Shown: positions 21,666 through 36,600, counted from the first letter of the stretch. The stretch: DNA of 64,000 nt from Rhabdornis inornatus (GCA_013397075.1 VWZS01000496.1:1555544-1619543); one strand, 5' to 3'. Notes: generated by a model from the sequence alone, not told the origin. Made by a program: numbers and translations.

Positions 21666-24011
21666 GATGGATTTTTATAGGAGAACACAGATGCGGGGTG
21701 AGGGCATCCTCACAGAGCCCTCCTGAAGGAAGGAATAATTTTTCTTCGGGAATCTGTCTTCTTCCCTCCTTTTGCTTTATCCCAAAGCTAAAGAGGGAGG
21801 TTTTGTTTGTTTGTTTGCTTGCTCACCTAGTTTTTCTTTAAAGTTATTTTTAGAGGTGTATCTGTCTTTAGTAGCTGCTCATAAAATTTCCATAGTATTC
21901 AGTTTTGTTGCTCAAATAATTTTTTTTTTCTTTTTAATTTTTTTGCTAACATTCCCTGGAGCAGGACCAAACATAGACTAGTCTTAAACTAAGTTACAAA
22001 AAATACGTGGCTATCCAAGGTGAAAGATAAATTCCCAGCTACATAGGTGTCACGTAGGAAGGCCTTGCATCCAGTTGTTCCCTACTCTTTTCCAAAGACT
22101 TTACAAAGGTGATTTTAAAGTAAGTTTTGATCCTTCTCTAATATGTACATCCTCTGTCATTTCTCTGTTCTAGAGCCCTGCTTAGATTCAAAATACTTCT
22201 ATCTGCTTTCGTTGTTGTTGTTGTGTCAAAAATCAATAGCAGAACAAGTATATTTCTGTGAGAAAAACCCCACAGAGGAGTGCCCTGCTTCCTGATACAG
22301 CATGTGAGCCTGGGCACTGAACTCTCCACAAAACGCCAATCACGGCTGAAGTGCTGCACACAGTTTGCAGCAGGTCTTCTCCTCTCACTTCTGCACTTAC
22401 ACCTTATTTCTCTTTTCCTCATCAATGGGACTCTGCAGAGGACTTCTCTGGATAAGCATGTTTGTTACTACCCCACATTTTGGGTTTACCTCATTTACTT
22501 TGCTGCCACTGCACTCCATATCACTCCTCTGAATTTTTGTTTTCTTCATACCCAGAAGTGATGATGCCTGTGTCTGAACTCTGCTCCTTCACATAATATT
22601 GCCAACAGAAACAATATTTTTAAAAAGAGACAGGTTAAAATAAAATGTGTAAAGGCTAACCAGAATAAAACATACACCAGATCCTTGCATTCTTGAAGGC
22701 AGGGAGTCTTTTGCCCTTTTTGGAGTCTTCTGAAGTTGGTAAGATGCTATTATGAGTTGGCTTTTATCAGGAATCTCAGACAAAATATCAGTATATTGCT
22801 GACAGAATTTCCTGCTTCATAGAAAACAAGCACCTAACTATAATTTCTGCAGCAACAGAGATGCTAATCTCACTCTTCTGTGCCAAATCTAGACTATCAT
22901 TATTGCCAAAGATTAACATTGTTTGTGCTCGTGCAACTTTGTGAGATATATACCAAAGGTTACTTTTCAGGTAGCCCGTAACCTCTGTTTGTTTCCTAAC
23001 AATGTTATTGGTTGTTAATGGGTCTTAATATTGGGAAGATGCAAATCTGTTCATACACTGAACATCTTGGAGGTTTTGCCTTTCAGAGCTTTTCCAGTTC
23101 TGTAAGATATTTAAGCCTCTGAAATCAATTTTGGTTGCTTGGGAACTCATTAATTGTGACATCTTACCTACGAAGTTCTTCAGCATGAGGAAATGCTGGA
23201 ACTAACTCTGCAAATTTGTTCTCTATGATCATGTTTTGGGAAAGTCAGACCCACAAGCAATTAGTATTAAGAACATATGAAAAAATTAGAGAATACTGAA
23301 AGTCATTGCCCAGACTTTGGTTCTCCAAAACACAAACCACATGTCTTCAGGGTCTAGGTCTGAACATCAAGCTGAGTTAATTCAGATCTGATCCTACATG
23401 CAGTTATGGATAATTTACAGGACCCACTAGTAGAACTGTGTGTTTGTGGTATCTGCATCTTTTTGATGAGGAAAAGAAAATTAAGAGTAATGCAAAAACA
23501 TTTGTATCACTCATCTGGATGAAAGTATCTACATGATGTGTGTGGCAACATAATTTCTGGTAATGAAATAATTTCTCTGTGTTTTAAGAGACTTTCTCCC
23601 TCTTTTAAGAGATTTGGCATGCAGATTCTAAGTAGGGTTGGCCACACACTTGCTCTCAAACAGTCCAAGTGCCTCTCTCCTAACTTGGCCATATCACATC
23701 AATCTTTACTTGTCCAGGGGCTGCTGAATAATCCAAATTTCCACTACAGAGAAAACAAGGTGTCTTGAGCTGTGTTGTGATCACACTCACTGAGTCACTC
23801 TGGGGAATAGCTGCCCCAGATTTTCAGATTTTTGTAGGGATTCCATTTTTTCTTCATAAGAGTTGTTCATAGGAGCCACATCCTTTAGAGCTGCATCTCA
23901 TTTCCCTCCCTGCTCATCTTTCCAAGGTACGTGCCTCACAGCTCCCAGCCTAATGGCATTCTGACATGCTGCTTGCAGAGTTGAGAAGCCTGGCTGCCCT
24001 CGTAATGATCA
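21666..24011. other. AT-rich intergenic DNA, no gene seen
   Basis: Unique AT-rich sequence; short frames only. No recognised repeats or RNA genes. Confidence 0.45.
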
Positions 24012-24449
24012 ACAGGAAAGAGTCTACAGGATAACGGAAATCTGGAAAACATGAGCGGTGAAAGATGTGCCTTTGTTTAAACTGCAAAAAGAAAATTAAA
24101 AGAAAGGGTATGAAGACAGGAGACAACAGTGTTCTATGTGTAAAATGTGGCTACAACGCTGCTGGTAATCACTTATGAGCGACTGAAAAAGAATGAGAAA
24201 TCGCTTAAATTTGCAGCAAGGGAAACTAGGATAAATATTCGAAACAGTCTGTTTCTTAAGAGGGTATCCAAGAAAAGGGTTTGATAGAAATCCTGGGACT
24301 TGTGATACAGAAATGCAGATCAGAAGAAATATCTACAAGAGAATATCTAAAGTAATTTACTTAACTTTGATGCAGAGGGTGGAATGGTGGGAGAGTGGCC
24401 TGGATGATTGGATGACTTCTTGGCTTCTCTTTCAGTGCTTCATTGCTAC
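24012..24449 (+). mobile_element. Ancient CR1/L3-like LINE 3' end
   Basis: Words along this stretch follow, in order, the 3' part of the old CR1 family I recall from reptiles and birds. They include TCTGGAAAACATGA, then CTTAAATTTGCAGCAAGGG, then GGCCTGGATGATTGGATGAC and a decayed ATTC-type end. The order and plus orientation are consistent throughout. Divergence is high, with no coding capacity. It is a 5'-truncated, long-dead copy. Confidence 0.6.
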
Positions 24450-27400
24450 AAAGCTATCTCACCCCCGGAGGCAAGGCAGCTCTTCAGCTGGCAGACAGCT
24501 GATGCAGGATGGAGATTAAACTCAGCTGAAGATTGACTGTGGTGGTAGAAATATGTTGATTCTTGTGGAATTCAGGCTCTTAATTCACACCCAAACCACT
24601 GGCAGAGCCACTCGGCTTCAGAAGCTCAGTACCAAATTCTTATCTGGCAGGCACTAACATGTCCATTTTGCTGTGTTTTCAAGAAGTGTCACAGGATTGG
24701 CCTCTTACCAAATCCATTCCATCTCTGTGAAATATTATGGCTATTTCAGCATGAGCTGTATGGCAGTCAGAGATCAGAGTGGCACAGAAGGTGATTAGGC
24801 TATTAAGTTCACTAGGTTATTAAATAAAAGTATTAAGCTTTTAATTCTCCCCTTTGTTGTTTCATTTGAATAATTGTTACCCAGGTTTTGGGTATTGAAA
24901 TTGCTGTCTGACAAATGGTCTCAGTGGAGCAGAAAGGATGCAAAATGGACCAACTAATAAGAAAACCCGTGTTTTTTGTTTTTTTCAATCAGCAGAATTA
25001 CTGGGAGAAGAACCCAAAGTAGGAAGCACAGTACTGTTTTTCTAAATTCTGGTCACAGAGGTCCTTTTCATGGAAACAGAGAGGGGGGATCAGCTTCACT
25101 ATTTGACGGTCTTTATTTGTTTTATTATGTTCTGCAATAGATTAGGGGTGCTCATACAGGCAATTATGACACCTCTGATGGAGCATGCCAATAAACAGGA
25201 GGGAGGTGGCAACTTTTTCTCTTTTTGTATTTGTCTGCAGTGTAAGGGGGAGAATGCACACAAAGCAGAAGGTGGTGGAACGGGTGGATGGTGAGGCAGA
25301 GAGAGGAAAAGAAAATTAGGATGGTAGATTGTAATAAGGAAAGAAGGACAAAACATATGGCAGGATGAAGTGCAGGAGTCAAATAGGCTTGGAGTCATTG
25401 TGGAAAATCACTACTATATTATCTTGTGGTAAGTAGAAAGTAGCTGAAGAGAACAAGGTGAAGGATGTAAGGATCTAAGAGAGGAAGTAGGCAGAGACAT
25501 GGACCTGGCATGGGCATAGCTGGAATTGGCACAGGAACGTGGCAGGGTTCACTCATAACCGCCCCTGGGCTTTCCTGCAAATGTTGCTCCAGGAGTCACA
25601 GCCCATGTCTGTGTGTGGATTTTGGGCATTTCACAGTTAAGCCTTGGGGATGGAGGGTGGGGAAGGAGGATGCTTAATGGGGATAAGCAGGAAGGAGACA
25701 AGGGCCCAAGTTAACAAATGACTCAGCTGTGAAGGGCAGGGGAGCCCTGAGGACAGAGAGAGCACTGTCACAGGACCCTTGTCTTGCCGTGCATCATCTC
25801 CCCACCCTTCCCAAGTAACACGTGGGGCCAAGGAGCCTCAGTGCCATCTCCTCCTGCCTTCACCACTCACAACAGCAGAAACGGAGCCACCTTTGGCTGC
25901 TGCTGCTCTCCGTGGGAGGGTAGCAGAGCCAGTACTATTATTAATCTGCCCTATGAATAAAGCACCAGGAGGAACCATCCCTGCCCTGGGGCATCTCCAA
26001 GAAGTTGCAGTTCAGATGTGTACTGCACTGGGTATCCACCTCAAAATGGGTCAGGAGAAGCTGAACTAAAACCTGCCCATCTGCAGGGATTAACCCATGA
26101 GGGATGCTCTCCCAGCAGAGCACCAGACCCGCAGCCACAGCAGAGGGAAAGGTGGAAGCTGCTATTACAAGGCTCCTCTGAAGACCGAGGTGCTTTTAAT
26201 TTCAGTCTGGGAACTTCCCCTCATTACCCTCCTGACAGGATGGGTGCAGACAGCATTAGGGATGCTGGGCTAGACACTGGCCCCAGAGGAATGTCCTCCT
26301 CCTCCCCCTGCTCCTCTGCAGCAGCACCTCAGCACAGGGGGAGGTACAACAGCACTTCCAGTCAATCACCTTCCCTTGCAGGATTCCAGGTGCTCCAAGC
26401 AAAGGCAGCTGCAGGAGGGTAGGAAGCCTCCACCCCATGCTCGCCCCTGCTCCGCACAGCCATGTGAGTGAGTCTGGCTGGTGCCTTTTCCCAGGGCTAA
26501 AGGGGATGGCTGATTAAAGGGGCCTTCTGACCAGCTTTCCCCTAAAAGGAGCTTACAAAGCCCGTTTGTTTAACCTTTTCACAGCAGCTTGACCCTGTCA
26601 TGAAGAACAAATCACTCCGAAACAAAGTTGAAGCATGGGACTGACGGAGTTTCTCCCAGGCTCTTCCTCCTGTGCCATTGCAGACCTGGGGCTGATGCAG
26701 CCCTGGGGAGGAACAAGAACCCTTTTCTGCCTCCCGCAGCCCCACAGCCCGGAGCAGCAGCTGGGACCCCCAGGAAATGAGGGCTGGGTGTGGGTGTCTG
26801 TGTTGGGAACACAGATGTGACACTGCCAGCCCAGCCTGCTTCTCACCTCCCTAACAGCACGGGCTCTTGCCTCCAGCTTTTTCTGAATATTGGATGAACT
26901 TAGGGGATTGTTCATTTTTTTCTTGATGTTAAATCCTTTGACCGACTTTTGGGTTTCTATTGCTTGTTTTACACCTTTTGTGGACTTCTTGGCAGGGAAA
27001 TAGACTCACTGGTTAAGTTTAGAAGTAAATATTTAAATTTTGTTACATTGTTTGTTTTATGGATAGGGAAGGAACTGTTCAGATGGAAATAACAATTAAA
27101 AGCTTATTGAGATTCTCAGATTTTAAACAATAGTTCTCTTTTCCCTTAATACAAATTATCAAAGCAAGAATGCATAAATTGGACAAAAGTTATTATATTC
27201 CAGTGTTTTCATGAAGTGATTTTCTACATGAACAGGAAAATGAATCTTAATTGCTTACCACAAAAATATCCTCAGGCAATGGTAGTACAATTAAGAGTTT
27301 TTCTTTAAATAGCATTCAAGAAAATGCAGTACATATGGTGCCATTAGCAACTTCAAAACAGAATTTGGATATTCATTTAATTTAAAACAGCATGTGCTAA

Positions 27401-30400
27401 CACAAAACTTAGCAGTAATAATAAATGTAAACTTGGGTAAGAAAGTAAACAATGCCATCTCTGTCGAGTGTGTAAGCCATTAGTCAAAATCCACAGAACC
27501 AGATTTTGATAGCAAGTATAAGCACAAAATATTTTATAATAGCTATTTTTAAAGTCTTGTTTTGTTTGGCTTTGATTTTTAAAAAAATAATAGTTGTACA
27601 GAATTGTGTTTTATTGTCCTCAGTAACTTTTCCTTTGTGAATACTGAACAAATAGCAGCAGAACAAACTAAATATATGAAATGAGGAATTGGATAACTTC
27701 ACATTTCTGTTACAACTGTGTGTGTAAATTTAAACACCACACTGGTATTTTGTGTTTTTACCTAATGACATTCACTGAAACAGATACAACCCTGTGTGCT
27801 GAGGGTGGCACACTCAATTTAAAGGTCCCATGGAAATCTAGCTGTGTTAGTGGCCAAGCGCTTAAATAAAGATACTTCCTGTAAAGCAGACTAAGCTATT
27901 TAATCTCTGCCTTAATCCTGATACTTTTAAAGTTTGTGAGATGCTACTGAAATTAACATTGTTTGTGTGTTGAGGATAACACAATGCAGACTATTCCCAC
28001 TCGCCTTTGTAGGGGAAAACATTAGTTTTCCATCTCAGTGAATTTTAGCTAATGGTGCCAGCTGTGAGAAAAAATAACTGTAGTGGCACTGACCTAGGAG
28101 GTGTAAAATATACACATTGAAACACTTCAGAAGAAACAAACAGGATGAGAGGTTACAGGTTTCCTTCTTGTAGAGGAAGTTCCTTTTTTTCACTGCCCCC
28201 TCCCCACAGCAGCTCCTGTGAGCCCTGGAAAACCCTGCAGAAATTCATGTTCCTTGCTCCATCCCTCACTGCAGCTGCTGGTCTCTCCTTCTCTGCACAG
28301 TTGTGGAAGATAGCCGAAGTTCCAGGGAGTAAGGCACAGCAAAAGGCTGATTCTTGATCCTGATGGCAAATGAGTCACTCGTGGGCAAGGGGCTATGCCT
28401 CAACTCTGAATCTTGCCATGGAGCATGGTGCCCAAGCTAGCCCTGTTTTGGGGAGCAGGGTCAATAAATTAGCAAACTACAATGAAAACAGGAAACATTT
28501 TCTTGGCAAGAAGAAAATATGCATGAAGCCACCCCACAGTTAAAAGTGAAGAGGTTTTGTGCAGCACAAGAGAGGACCATCTTGCTGGCATGTATGTCCT
28601 TCTTGATGGAGCTGTTCCACTTTGTATGAATAATTAAATCATCTTTGGAGCAAGGACTTGACCCTGCATCTCTTTCATCCCAGGTGAACACTGGAACAAC
28701 TGGGCAATAGACTCAATCTCTTGCTCTTCTTTCCCTGGCCCAATGAATATTTAATCACCTGTACAAAGTGAAGCAGCTCCAACAGGATGGAGTGAAAGAC
28801 AGGCACCTCACAAAAACTCTGTAGCTCCATGGCCCTTCTTTTTTTCCACCAGAGTTTGACTCCCATGGACAAAAGCCCTCAGTATGTTGCAGAGGGGGCA
28901 GTGTTGACTGGATGCTCTCCTCTAGCAGAGTCAGAGATGGTGGGAGGAGGATTCTGTCTTCTCACCTTTCCCACCCATAACATGTACCCACTTACATAAT
29001 TTATTTTACAGCTGATATTGATGGCCACCCTTGATGTATTTGCCTAACAATTTAAAGTAGTGACCTAGGCAGGAGAAGAGTCAGACAGAACCTGCACGTC
29101 CCAGCAGACTGCAGCTGCCAGGGCACACACTCCTGCTTCTGCTCACGTTGGTGAGAAAGTCAAACAGATGAAGTGTGATGGGTGGCACAGACCATGTGCC
29201 CACTGATGGGGGCTTATGTCTTGGAAAGCTTTAGTGTCTCACATGGCTACTGCTTTCACACTCAGTGCCTTACTTTATCCACTGGCGGATGCACAGCACA
29301 ATCCAACACATCCCAGCAGTAAAAAGCATAAGGAAGAGCTGCAGGGAATAAGAATGCAAAGAATGAGGTCATTCTGCCCAAGGCGCAATTTTGGTTTTTT
29401 TATAATTCCACAGGAAAGTAGGCCATCCAGTAAGGTTTTTAAAGCTAATGCAGATTTTTAAAAGAAAGCACAGCTGATGTTTTTTTAAAAAATGTGCTGA
29501 GCCAGAAAAGATGCTACTCAGGTGTTTCTGTAGCCCATCAAGGTCAGAGTGGAACGAGAAGTGCCCTCTATGAAGAATCACTCCTAGTATCACATAGTCT
29601 GAATTGTCTCACCAAAAATTTTTTTAGATTTTTTTTGCTTGTAACAGCAATAAGGATTTAGAGAACCACTGTTATTTGCAACTGCACCAGGAATAAAACA
29701 TTGGGATTGCACAGGAAAAAAATGAGAAAGATATTTACCTATTTAAAAACCAGGACTGCTTATAACCTCAATTTTGCTAGGATATTGCTGCATTTTTCCC
29801 AACAGATGTTCTTTAGGGAACATTTGGGTAGCTATCATCACCTCAAAGCAATACAAATAAAAACACTGTATATTTACAAAAATAAAAATGAAATTGTTTC
29901 GTTTTGTTTTCCAGTTAAAAATTATTAAAAACACTCAAACCTAAGGGTGATAAAGAGGGGTATTCATGCTATGTCTGGGCTTTATATTTAGGTCTCTGGG
30001 TTGGAAGTAAGTCTCCCCATGGGTAGACAGCAAGATTTAAGACCCTCCAGGCAGTGGCACTTCAGTTACCCTCTGGAAATGCCTGATTCTACAGCCTGCA
30101 AGATGTATCCCTTTGACATCATGCCCCAGGTGAGTTGTGAGCATGTGTCTCTTTACTCTCCAAATTTCTCAGTCCTGACCATAGGTGCAGACATGGAGCT
30201 GAGACACAGCCGATTTCCCACTCCTCCATTCCCAATTCGGATATTAGAAATTCATCTCTGTTGTTTTAACTGTCTTGCCCAATTGTAAAATTAACTCCTA
30301 CCTGCTGCAGAAGGGAGTTCAAATCTGGGGAGTCATTGGGAAAGAACTATCACAACAGGAGAATCACCTCTCCATCAGCAGTACTGGTGGAGGAGAAAGC

Positions 30401-33037
30401 ACAGGCACAAGGAGTTTTCTGACTTCAGGAAGTGGCAATTTGCTAAGCACAGACTTGCATTGCTTGCAATGAATCAAACTATCACTTGATTTTACCATTC
30501 CAGACCAAACTTGCTGAGCCATGGTTTTTCGCCTATTTTTCTGCAGCGAGACTCAGTCCTGTTTCCCGGAGCTTGTTGACAGAGACGATAGCAGGAAAGC
30601 GATGAGTCAAGAGCAATCAGATCAAGAGGGTCATTTCACGGACACACCAAAATGGCTGGAAGCATTTTCTGATCCTTGCCCTCTTCTAACTGCAGGCTGA
30701 GTTATCTTTGCTGAGTGTGTTCAAGCTAACCTTGGAGAAGGGCTGTGAAAGGGTCTGGAAACACAAATGGTGTTTCAGCTCCTGCTGGGGATGGGAGACA
30801 TACAGGTCAAGTATCACTGCAGCCACAACCTCTTGTCATGGCCCCGCAGCACCATGCCATGCAAACACTCACTGCTGTGAGACCTGCCTGGCTGGCCAAG
30901 GACTCAGCTTTTCCCTATCATCCCAGATTCCCATTGCACAGTATTCCTCAGCCACACTCAGGACATGGATGCTGTACCTGTGAAAACCATGTTTATTTGC
31001 CTGTGTGCTGTTTGCCTACTAAATTAGGAAGAAGGCATTTTGAAATTGTCAAGTTTCAGTCACTCTCTGATCATATCTTCTGTTTCTGCACTCGTGGCTG
31101 CTGTCTGCGAGCTAAGGACTCCCTACAAACGATTCCTTATTCTCCTGTCTCACTGATCTCTTGCTTGTGAAGAATTCCCAGAGCAAACCCTCCTAATGCT
31201 GATGTTCAGCCGAGGACAAGGGCTAGTTTTAACACTATGTAACTTAATTTAGAGTGTGTTGCTTTGCCTTCAAAAGGCTCTTTAAGCTGTTGCCAGTGGC
31301 ACCATCTCAGTTTGGTCAGGTCTGTGGGCAAGGTAACCTTATTCTCCCTGTGCTCCAAAGTACCCTTCAAAAGTAGTGTTTATGATGAGTTATCACAGAC
31401 ATCTTCACTTCCAAAATGTTGTGTATCACAAGCAGAACAAAGAGAGGATCCTTGAAAAATCAACAGTCAAACCATGCTTGTGCCCAGAGAGAGCTGACCT
31501 GCACAGGTGAAGATGAAGGTGCATCCTCCTGCTTGAGGCAGGAGAGTGGTAAGGCAGAGCACGAAGGGAATGTTGTACTCATGTTTCCAGATCCTTTCCA
31601 AGGCAGTGGGACAGGGAAGCTTAAGATCTACAGGGTGTTGAGCACCAAGTAGCCCAACAGAGCTTGACAGGCAACTGAGACAGTCAGGAAACAGTGATAA
31701 ATTAAATTGTCTCCTTATTAGCTCATTTATATTTCTCTCTCCTCTAGGTCTGTGCCCTACCCTGCTTTGGCTTTTTTTTTCATCTTCACTTTCTTCTTCT
31801 GTCCTGTATCCAGCTATCCCTAATAACAGCCTCAGCCTAAACCTCTCTCCTTATGGTTCCTCTCCTCAGGGATGATACAAAACAATATCAACAGATGGTG
31901 GTTTGTGTGTTTTCATGTGTTTTTCATACATGCACAAATTGATTCAAAGAGATACGTTGTGCACCCTTTGCTCTTCCCTCCTACCAGGGAAACACAGACT
32001 GAAAGCAAAGCTCCTGAGGAGTCTTTATTCCTGCTGTTCTCCATAAAATCACACATAGCAAAACCTTCTATAACTCACTGGATTGCGGCCATATGCCTGG
32101 TGTTATGAAATATATGGAGGAAATACGTGCTTCTCAGTAGTGTGAGGAAAAGCCACTCAGCAGTTCCCATATTTTATGTATGTATATAATACATTGAGCA
32201 ATGCAGATGTATGGCTGTGTTTAGAAAAATCATCCTTATTTCAGCTGCCAGTGCCAAGAGAGTACAGGACTGGGGAAGGGATACCCATGTAAATGTGACT
32301 GGAAAGAAATTTTAATTTGTGATGCTGCTTTGGCACATCGGAATGGGATCTTGGTGTGTAAATGGGTGGTATAATATCTGGGTGGGGGGAATCAGATAGC
32401 ACAGAGCTTGCCTTGTGCTGCATTTTAGATGAAGAGAAGAGAAAGACTAAAATTCTCTCTGGCTGAGATGTCAACACATGACATATCTGCTAAGATAATT
32501 TGTACACTTTTGTTATTACACAGCTCTTTTGATCAGGAAAACCTAGTGAAATTAGTGAAGCCTTTCTGTGTTGCCGTCAGGGACAAAAACCCGGCTGAGT
32601 CAGCACGGGGGGCGTCGGGCATCGAGGCTTTGCCTGAGAGACAATTCACACAACAGGGCTGGTTAAGCCCCAGCTCCAACACGCCCTCTGCATGCAAAGA
32701 ATAACACTCCAAGTGAGCTGAGTTCTAGAAAATGGAAACTAATTGCTGGGGTTAGAAGAATTCAGGCAGTCCCAAGCCATTAGGATCACGGCCGAGCAGG
32801 GAATGTCATGGAGCCGATTGGAGCAAAGCTGTCAGGGCTTCACCACGCTTAGGACCTAACCCTGGGCTGCTCTGCGATCACACCACCACGGCTCCGATAT
32901 TCGCAGGAGAACATTCTCCCCGTGCCCCGGCAGCGCTTCCCTCCGCAGATGCAGCAATGAGGGCAAGGAATGCCCATTCCACAATACTCCTCATGGCCAG
33001 CAGGACAGGGACAGACAGGCTTGGCCGTTTAATTTGC
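24450..33037. other. Intergenic DNA, no gene seen
   Basis: Mixed AT-rich sequence with GC-moderate parts at 25500-26900 and 28150-29300. Frames of up to about 134 codons occur (for example 26018-26422 and 30745-31170). They lack domains, splice-bounded structure or codon signatures and overlap equally long frames on the other strand. A CpG-containing unique patch lies at 32580-32960. Confidence 0.45.
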
Positions 33038-33065
33038 TTTTTTTTTTTTTTTTTTTTTTTTTTTT
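33038..33065 (+). repeat. 28-base T run
   Basis: Uninterrupted poly(T). No AATAAA in the expected place on the minus strand, so a retrocopy tail is less likely than at 8416. Confidence 0.85.
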
Positions 33066-33079
33066 CCTAGAGGAATAAA

Positions 33080-33640
33080 AACAACAAAAAGACAACCTAG
33101 TCTGTCGTGAGATTTCTGACTGATTGTGGAGTAATTCGGACAGAATGGAATAGAGCCTGCTCAGTGGTTCATGAACAGCACTTATCCATACTCCATTATT
33201 TTCCCTTTAGTTTGCTTTACAAATTAGAAAAGGGCACCAGTGTCAAATTCTTGATGCAAGCCTCTGTGTGAAATGATAAGCTAAATCCTAAATTGAGGTC
33301 AAAGCTGTTCATGTGGTTCCTGCTGCTAATAAAAACGCTTTTCTTTGTTCCTGACTGCTAAGAATGCCTGCCCCATTTATAAACAAGATCTTATCCCAAA
33401 AGAGACACCTCTATGCAGATGTTAGTGAAAAGTACCCTGCTTAAACAATAATCTCTCCTGAAAAATACATTATGTTTTGTCAAGAAAAAAAGTAGCATGG
33501 TTTCATTGAGAGAAATGCATTTATTCTAGCTAAAATTCTGGTTTTGTCTGCATGCAGAATCTTAGTGTATTTTTCTGAGTGATTCACAATGTGAACAAAT
33601 AACTGGCACCATCATAGAATTATCTTCTAATGATTTCACA
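33080..33640. promoter_or_regulatory. Candidate non-coding regulatory element
   Basis: Repeat-free, AT-balanced sequence dense in plausible factor words. These include AGGTCAAAG (nuclear-receptor-like), TATAAACAAG (forkhead-like), and CTTATC (GATA). None is diagnostic and conservation cannot be tested here. Confidence 0.2.
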
Positions 33641-36600
33641 TAAACTCTAGTTTAACGTCCATCCAGAGAGAGGCTGAGTTTTCCCCCACAATTTCCTTTT
33701 TTGACACTCCTTTCTGAGTCTAAAATGAAACAAAAAAAAAAAAAGAAAAAGAAAAAGAAACGCTGTTGTGATTTCTAACCAGCTCTTGCTACCTGGAGAG
33801 CTCTGGCTAACAGGATATAAATCTGGCATCATCACATCCTGCTGAGGGATGATGCAGCACCTGGGAGAGTGATGTCCTACTTAGGCATGAATTTTTATGG
33901 TCCTGAAGGTGGGTGGAAACAACTCAGGAGAATTTTGGTGTCCCTCCGCAAAGAAAAACAGTACCTACCAGAGGGATAGGGTCAATTGCTACAATTACAA
34001 TTTTATCCTTAAAATCATTACCGTAAAGCCACTCAATTTTAACATCTCCATATATCTTTCAAAGCCTAATGTCCAAACCTGTTTTTTTCAGTGAGCTACC
34101 AACTTTGCTGTGTGCAGCTGTGAAGTATTCAGCATCAGGAGACAGCTGATCCCACCATCAGCAAACCTGGACACCAGGAACCACTGTGGCTCTACCTTCC
34201 TTGGTTGGGTCCCCTCTGCTGCCACTATGAATGGACTGCAAGCTGGTTACTACAATCAATTAAATTCTCAAGTACTGCAGAAAATGTATCTTCAGACTTT
34301 TTTTCCCTTTCCTGGGAGAAAGGAAATCATTTTACCTAGAAATACAAGCAGTGCCATGGTGGGGTTACACAGCTCAAAGCACTCACAGGACACAGTCTCT
34401 TTGGAGACTGCAGTATCCATTCCTTTACTTCCTTTTTTCTTTTCTCAGTGCTAAGCCCTTGGTAAGTACAGCGAGATGAATTAAAAGTGTCAGTTTGAAA
34501 TGGCTGGAAATGGGTATAAATTGGAACTGTCTTTGCTGAGAAGCAGTGTGAGATGGGATCAGGGCTAGAGGCAAGAGAGGTTTTGGAAAGGCATCACAAT
34601 GAGTATTTGCATGTGCATGCTTTAATACCAGAGAAGCAGAAGCACAAGCAGAGATGAAATCAAAGCAGGGAAGACTGTTTCCTGATGTTCTATTTCTATA
34701 AAATCATTTTCTAGCTAGATTTACAGGAATTCTAATCAAAGAGTGCGAATTTTATATGTATTTGTAATGAATATGCAGATGTAGTGATATGAAGCAGTGC
34801 TCTCCTGCATTGCTTAGAGAAGATAATCCTCATCAGCTTTACTTTGAAATAGCCTAAACACTTGTCCAAATATCCGTACAGGGAGAGGCAGAGTAAGGAT
34901 AAAGCAAAAAGATGTTCATGTGTCTGCTCCAGGAGCAGCTGAAGCGCTTGAAAGGTGAGAAAACAAGCAGAGTAAGGCCTACCTGAGGGGGTTAAAAAAA
35001 AAAGAAAAGGAAAAAAAAAAAAGGATGGGGGGACAGAAACATTGACTGGAGTTCTTGGCCCTTTTCCTCGGGGACACACATTGTGGTCCAAGGGCAATGT
35101 ACTCCAAAGAAAGTCACTTAATTTACCCAAACTAGGCTTGTGAAACATTTGCCTGGTAAAATAATCTAGCGGCACAAACAGCTCAAAGTCTGGGCATTTC
35201 TGCCAGAAAGACAGCTAACACTTGTCCCCAGTTTTGACATGTCAGGAGCTCACAGGGCTGGAGGTGACAGGCATCTCAGAAAGGTCTGTTTTACCCAACT
35301 TTTCTTCAGGGAAGTCCCAGAGATTCCCTGGAGAGAATTTTTCACGGCTTTTGCAAGTGTTGCTGCCAGAACCAGCCATGAAATGGCATTGTTGGGTAAA
35401 CAGCCCATTTCCTCTCCTGCTGTACGCTGTCTCTCTGCAGAGCTCCGTCTGAGCCAGCGCGGGGAGGGCGAGCTCGGCAGAGCCCACACAGCCAGCTCGC
35501 CTGAACAGCTTGAGTTCCTCCACAAGCGGAGCTGCTCTTGCCTCCCGAGGCTGCGGATGCCCTGCAGCAGCGCTGCCTGCTCTGCTGGGACCCCGTGGGG
35601 ATGCGGCGCTTGCGGAGCAGAGCCAGCCGTGCTTCAGCTCCTCTGGGAGCATCCCTTCCCACCGGGGCTGCAGCTCGGTGCTGCTTAAGGGCTCCTTCAA
35701 AACCCAGTCTACGGTTCTGTGCTGTCCCGCCCTCCCCTCTCTGCTGACACTCGGGCTAGATCTAATTGGTTTCAAAGACCGGGTTTAATGCTTTTTAATA
35801 CTAGTTAAGTGACTGGGTTGAGATGCTAGTGTCGAAATATCTTGAGGAGGGAAAGAATTCTGGATTTCCTGTTATTTGTCTTGCTTCACAGAATCCCATC
35901 TTTTAGTGAACAGATGGAATATTTTTGGTTTGTTGAACATTTTGTCATCACTATTCAGCACCAGCTAACCTGCCAAATGCTCTTGAAAAATACACAGTTA
36001 TTGCAGTCTCTGGTCCTCCGTTTTACAAGAGCAACTTTGCTCCTTGGTTTCTATGAATAAAATGAACTGTTTATTTTTCTTTTTTCTCTTTTTTTTTCTT
36101 CTTTGCCTTAAAATCCAAAGACTATTCTCTATTGATCTAAGTGGCAAAAACTCATTCAAAGCAAGACACCTTATTTTGCCCGAACAGGAAAACTCTTGGA
36201 TGAATCCAGTAGAGACTGGAATTTCTGTACAGGGAAATCTACCCCACTTGCCAACAGTGACCAACAGCCAAGGATAACTGTGATTTATTATTTTTCCAGT
36301 TGGAGGTGGGTGGTGGTTTCTATTAGCTTTTAAATGCAGAAATACAAGGAGGCTTGGGTCAGGGGCTCTGCTTGGTCTAACATACCTCTGAAAATGCACT
36401 TGTTTGCTTTCTGTCCTGCTGAACTGATTAGCTTGAGCTGGGCTGAGGCACCATTTCTATGGGGCAGAATTGCCTCCTGTAGAAAAGCAGGCTGTCTTCC
36501 ATTAGGATGTGAAAGATGGACCTCACATGGCTGACTTTGGTAGGACATTTCCCTGCTGAATAACCGTGGTGGTTAAAAACTGTTTTCTTTGCAATTTGGG

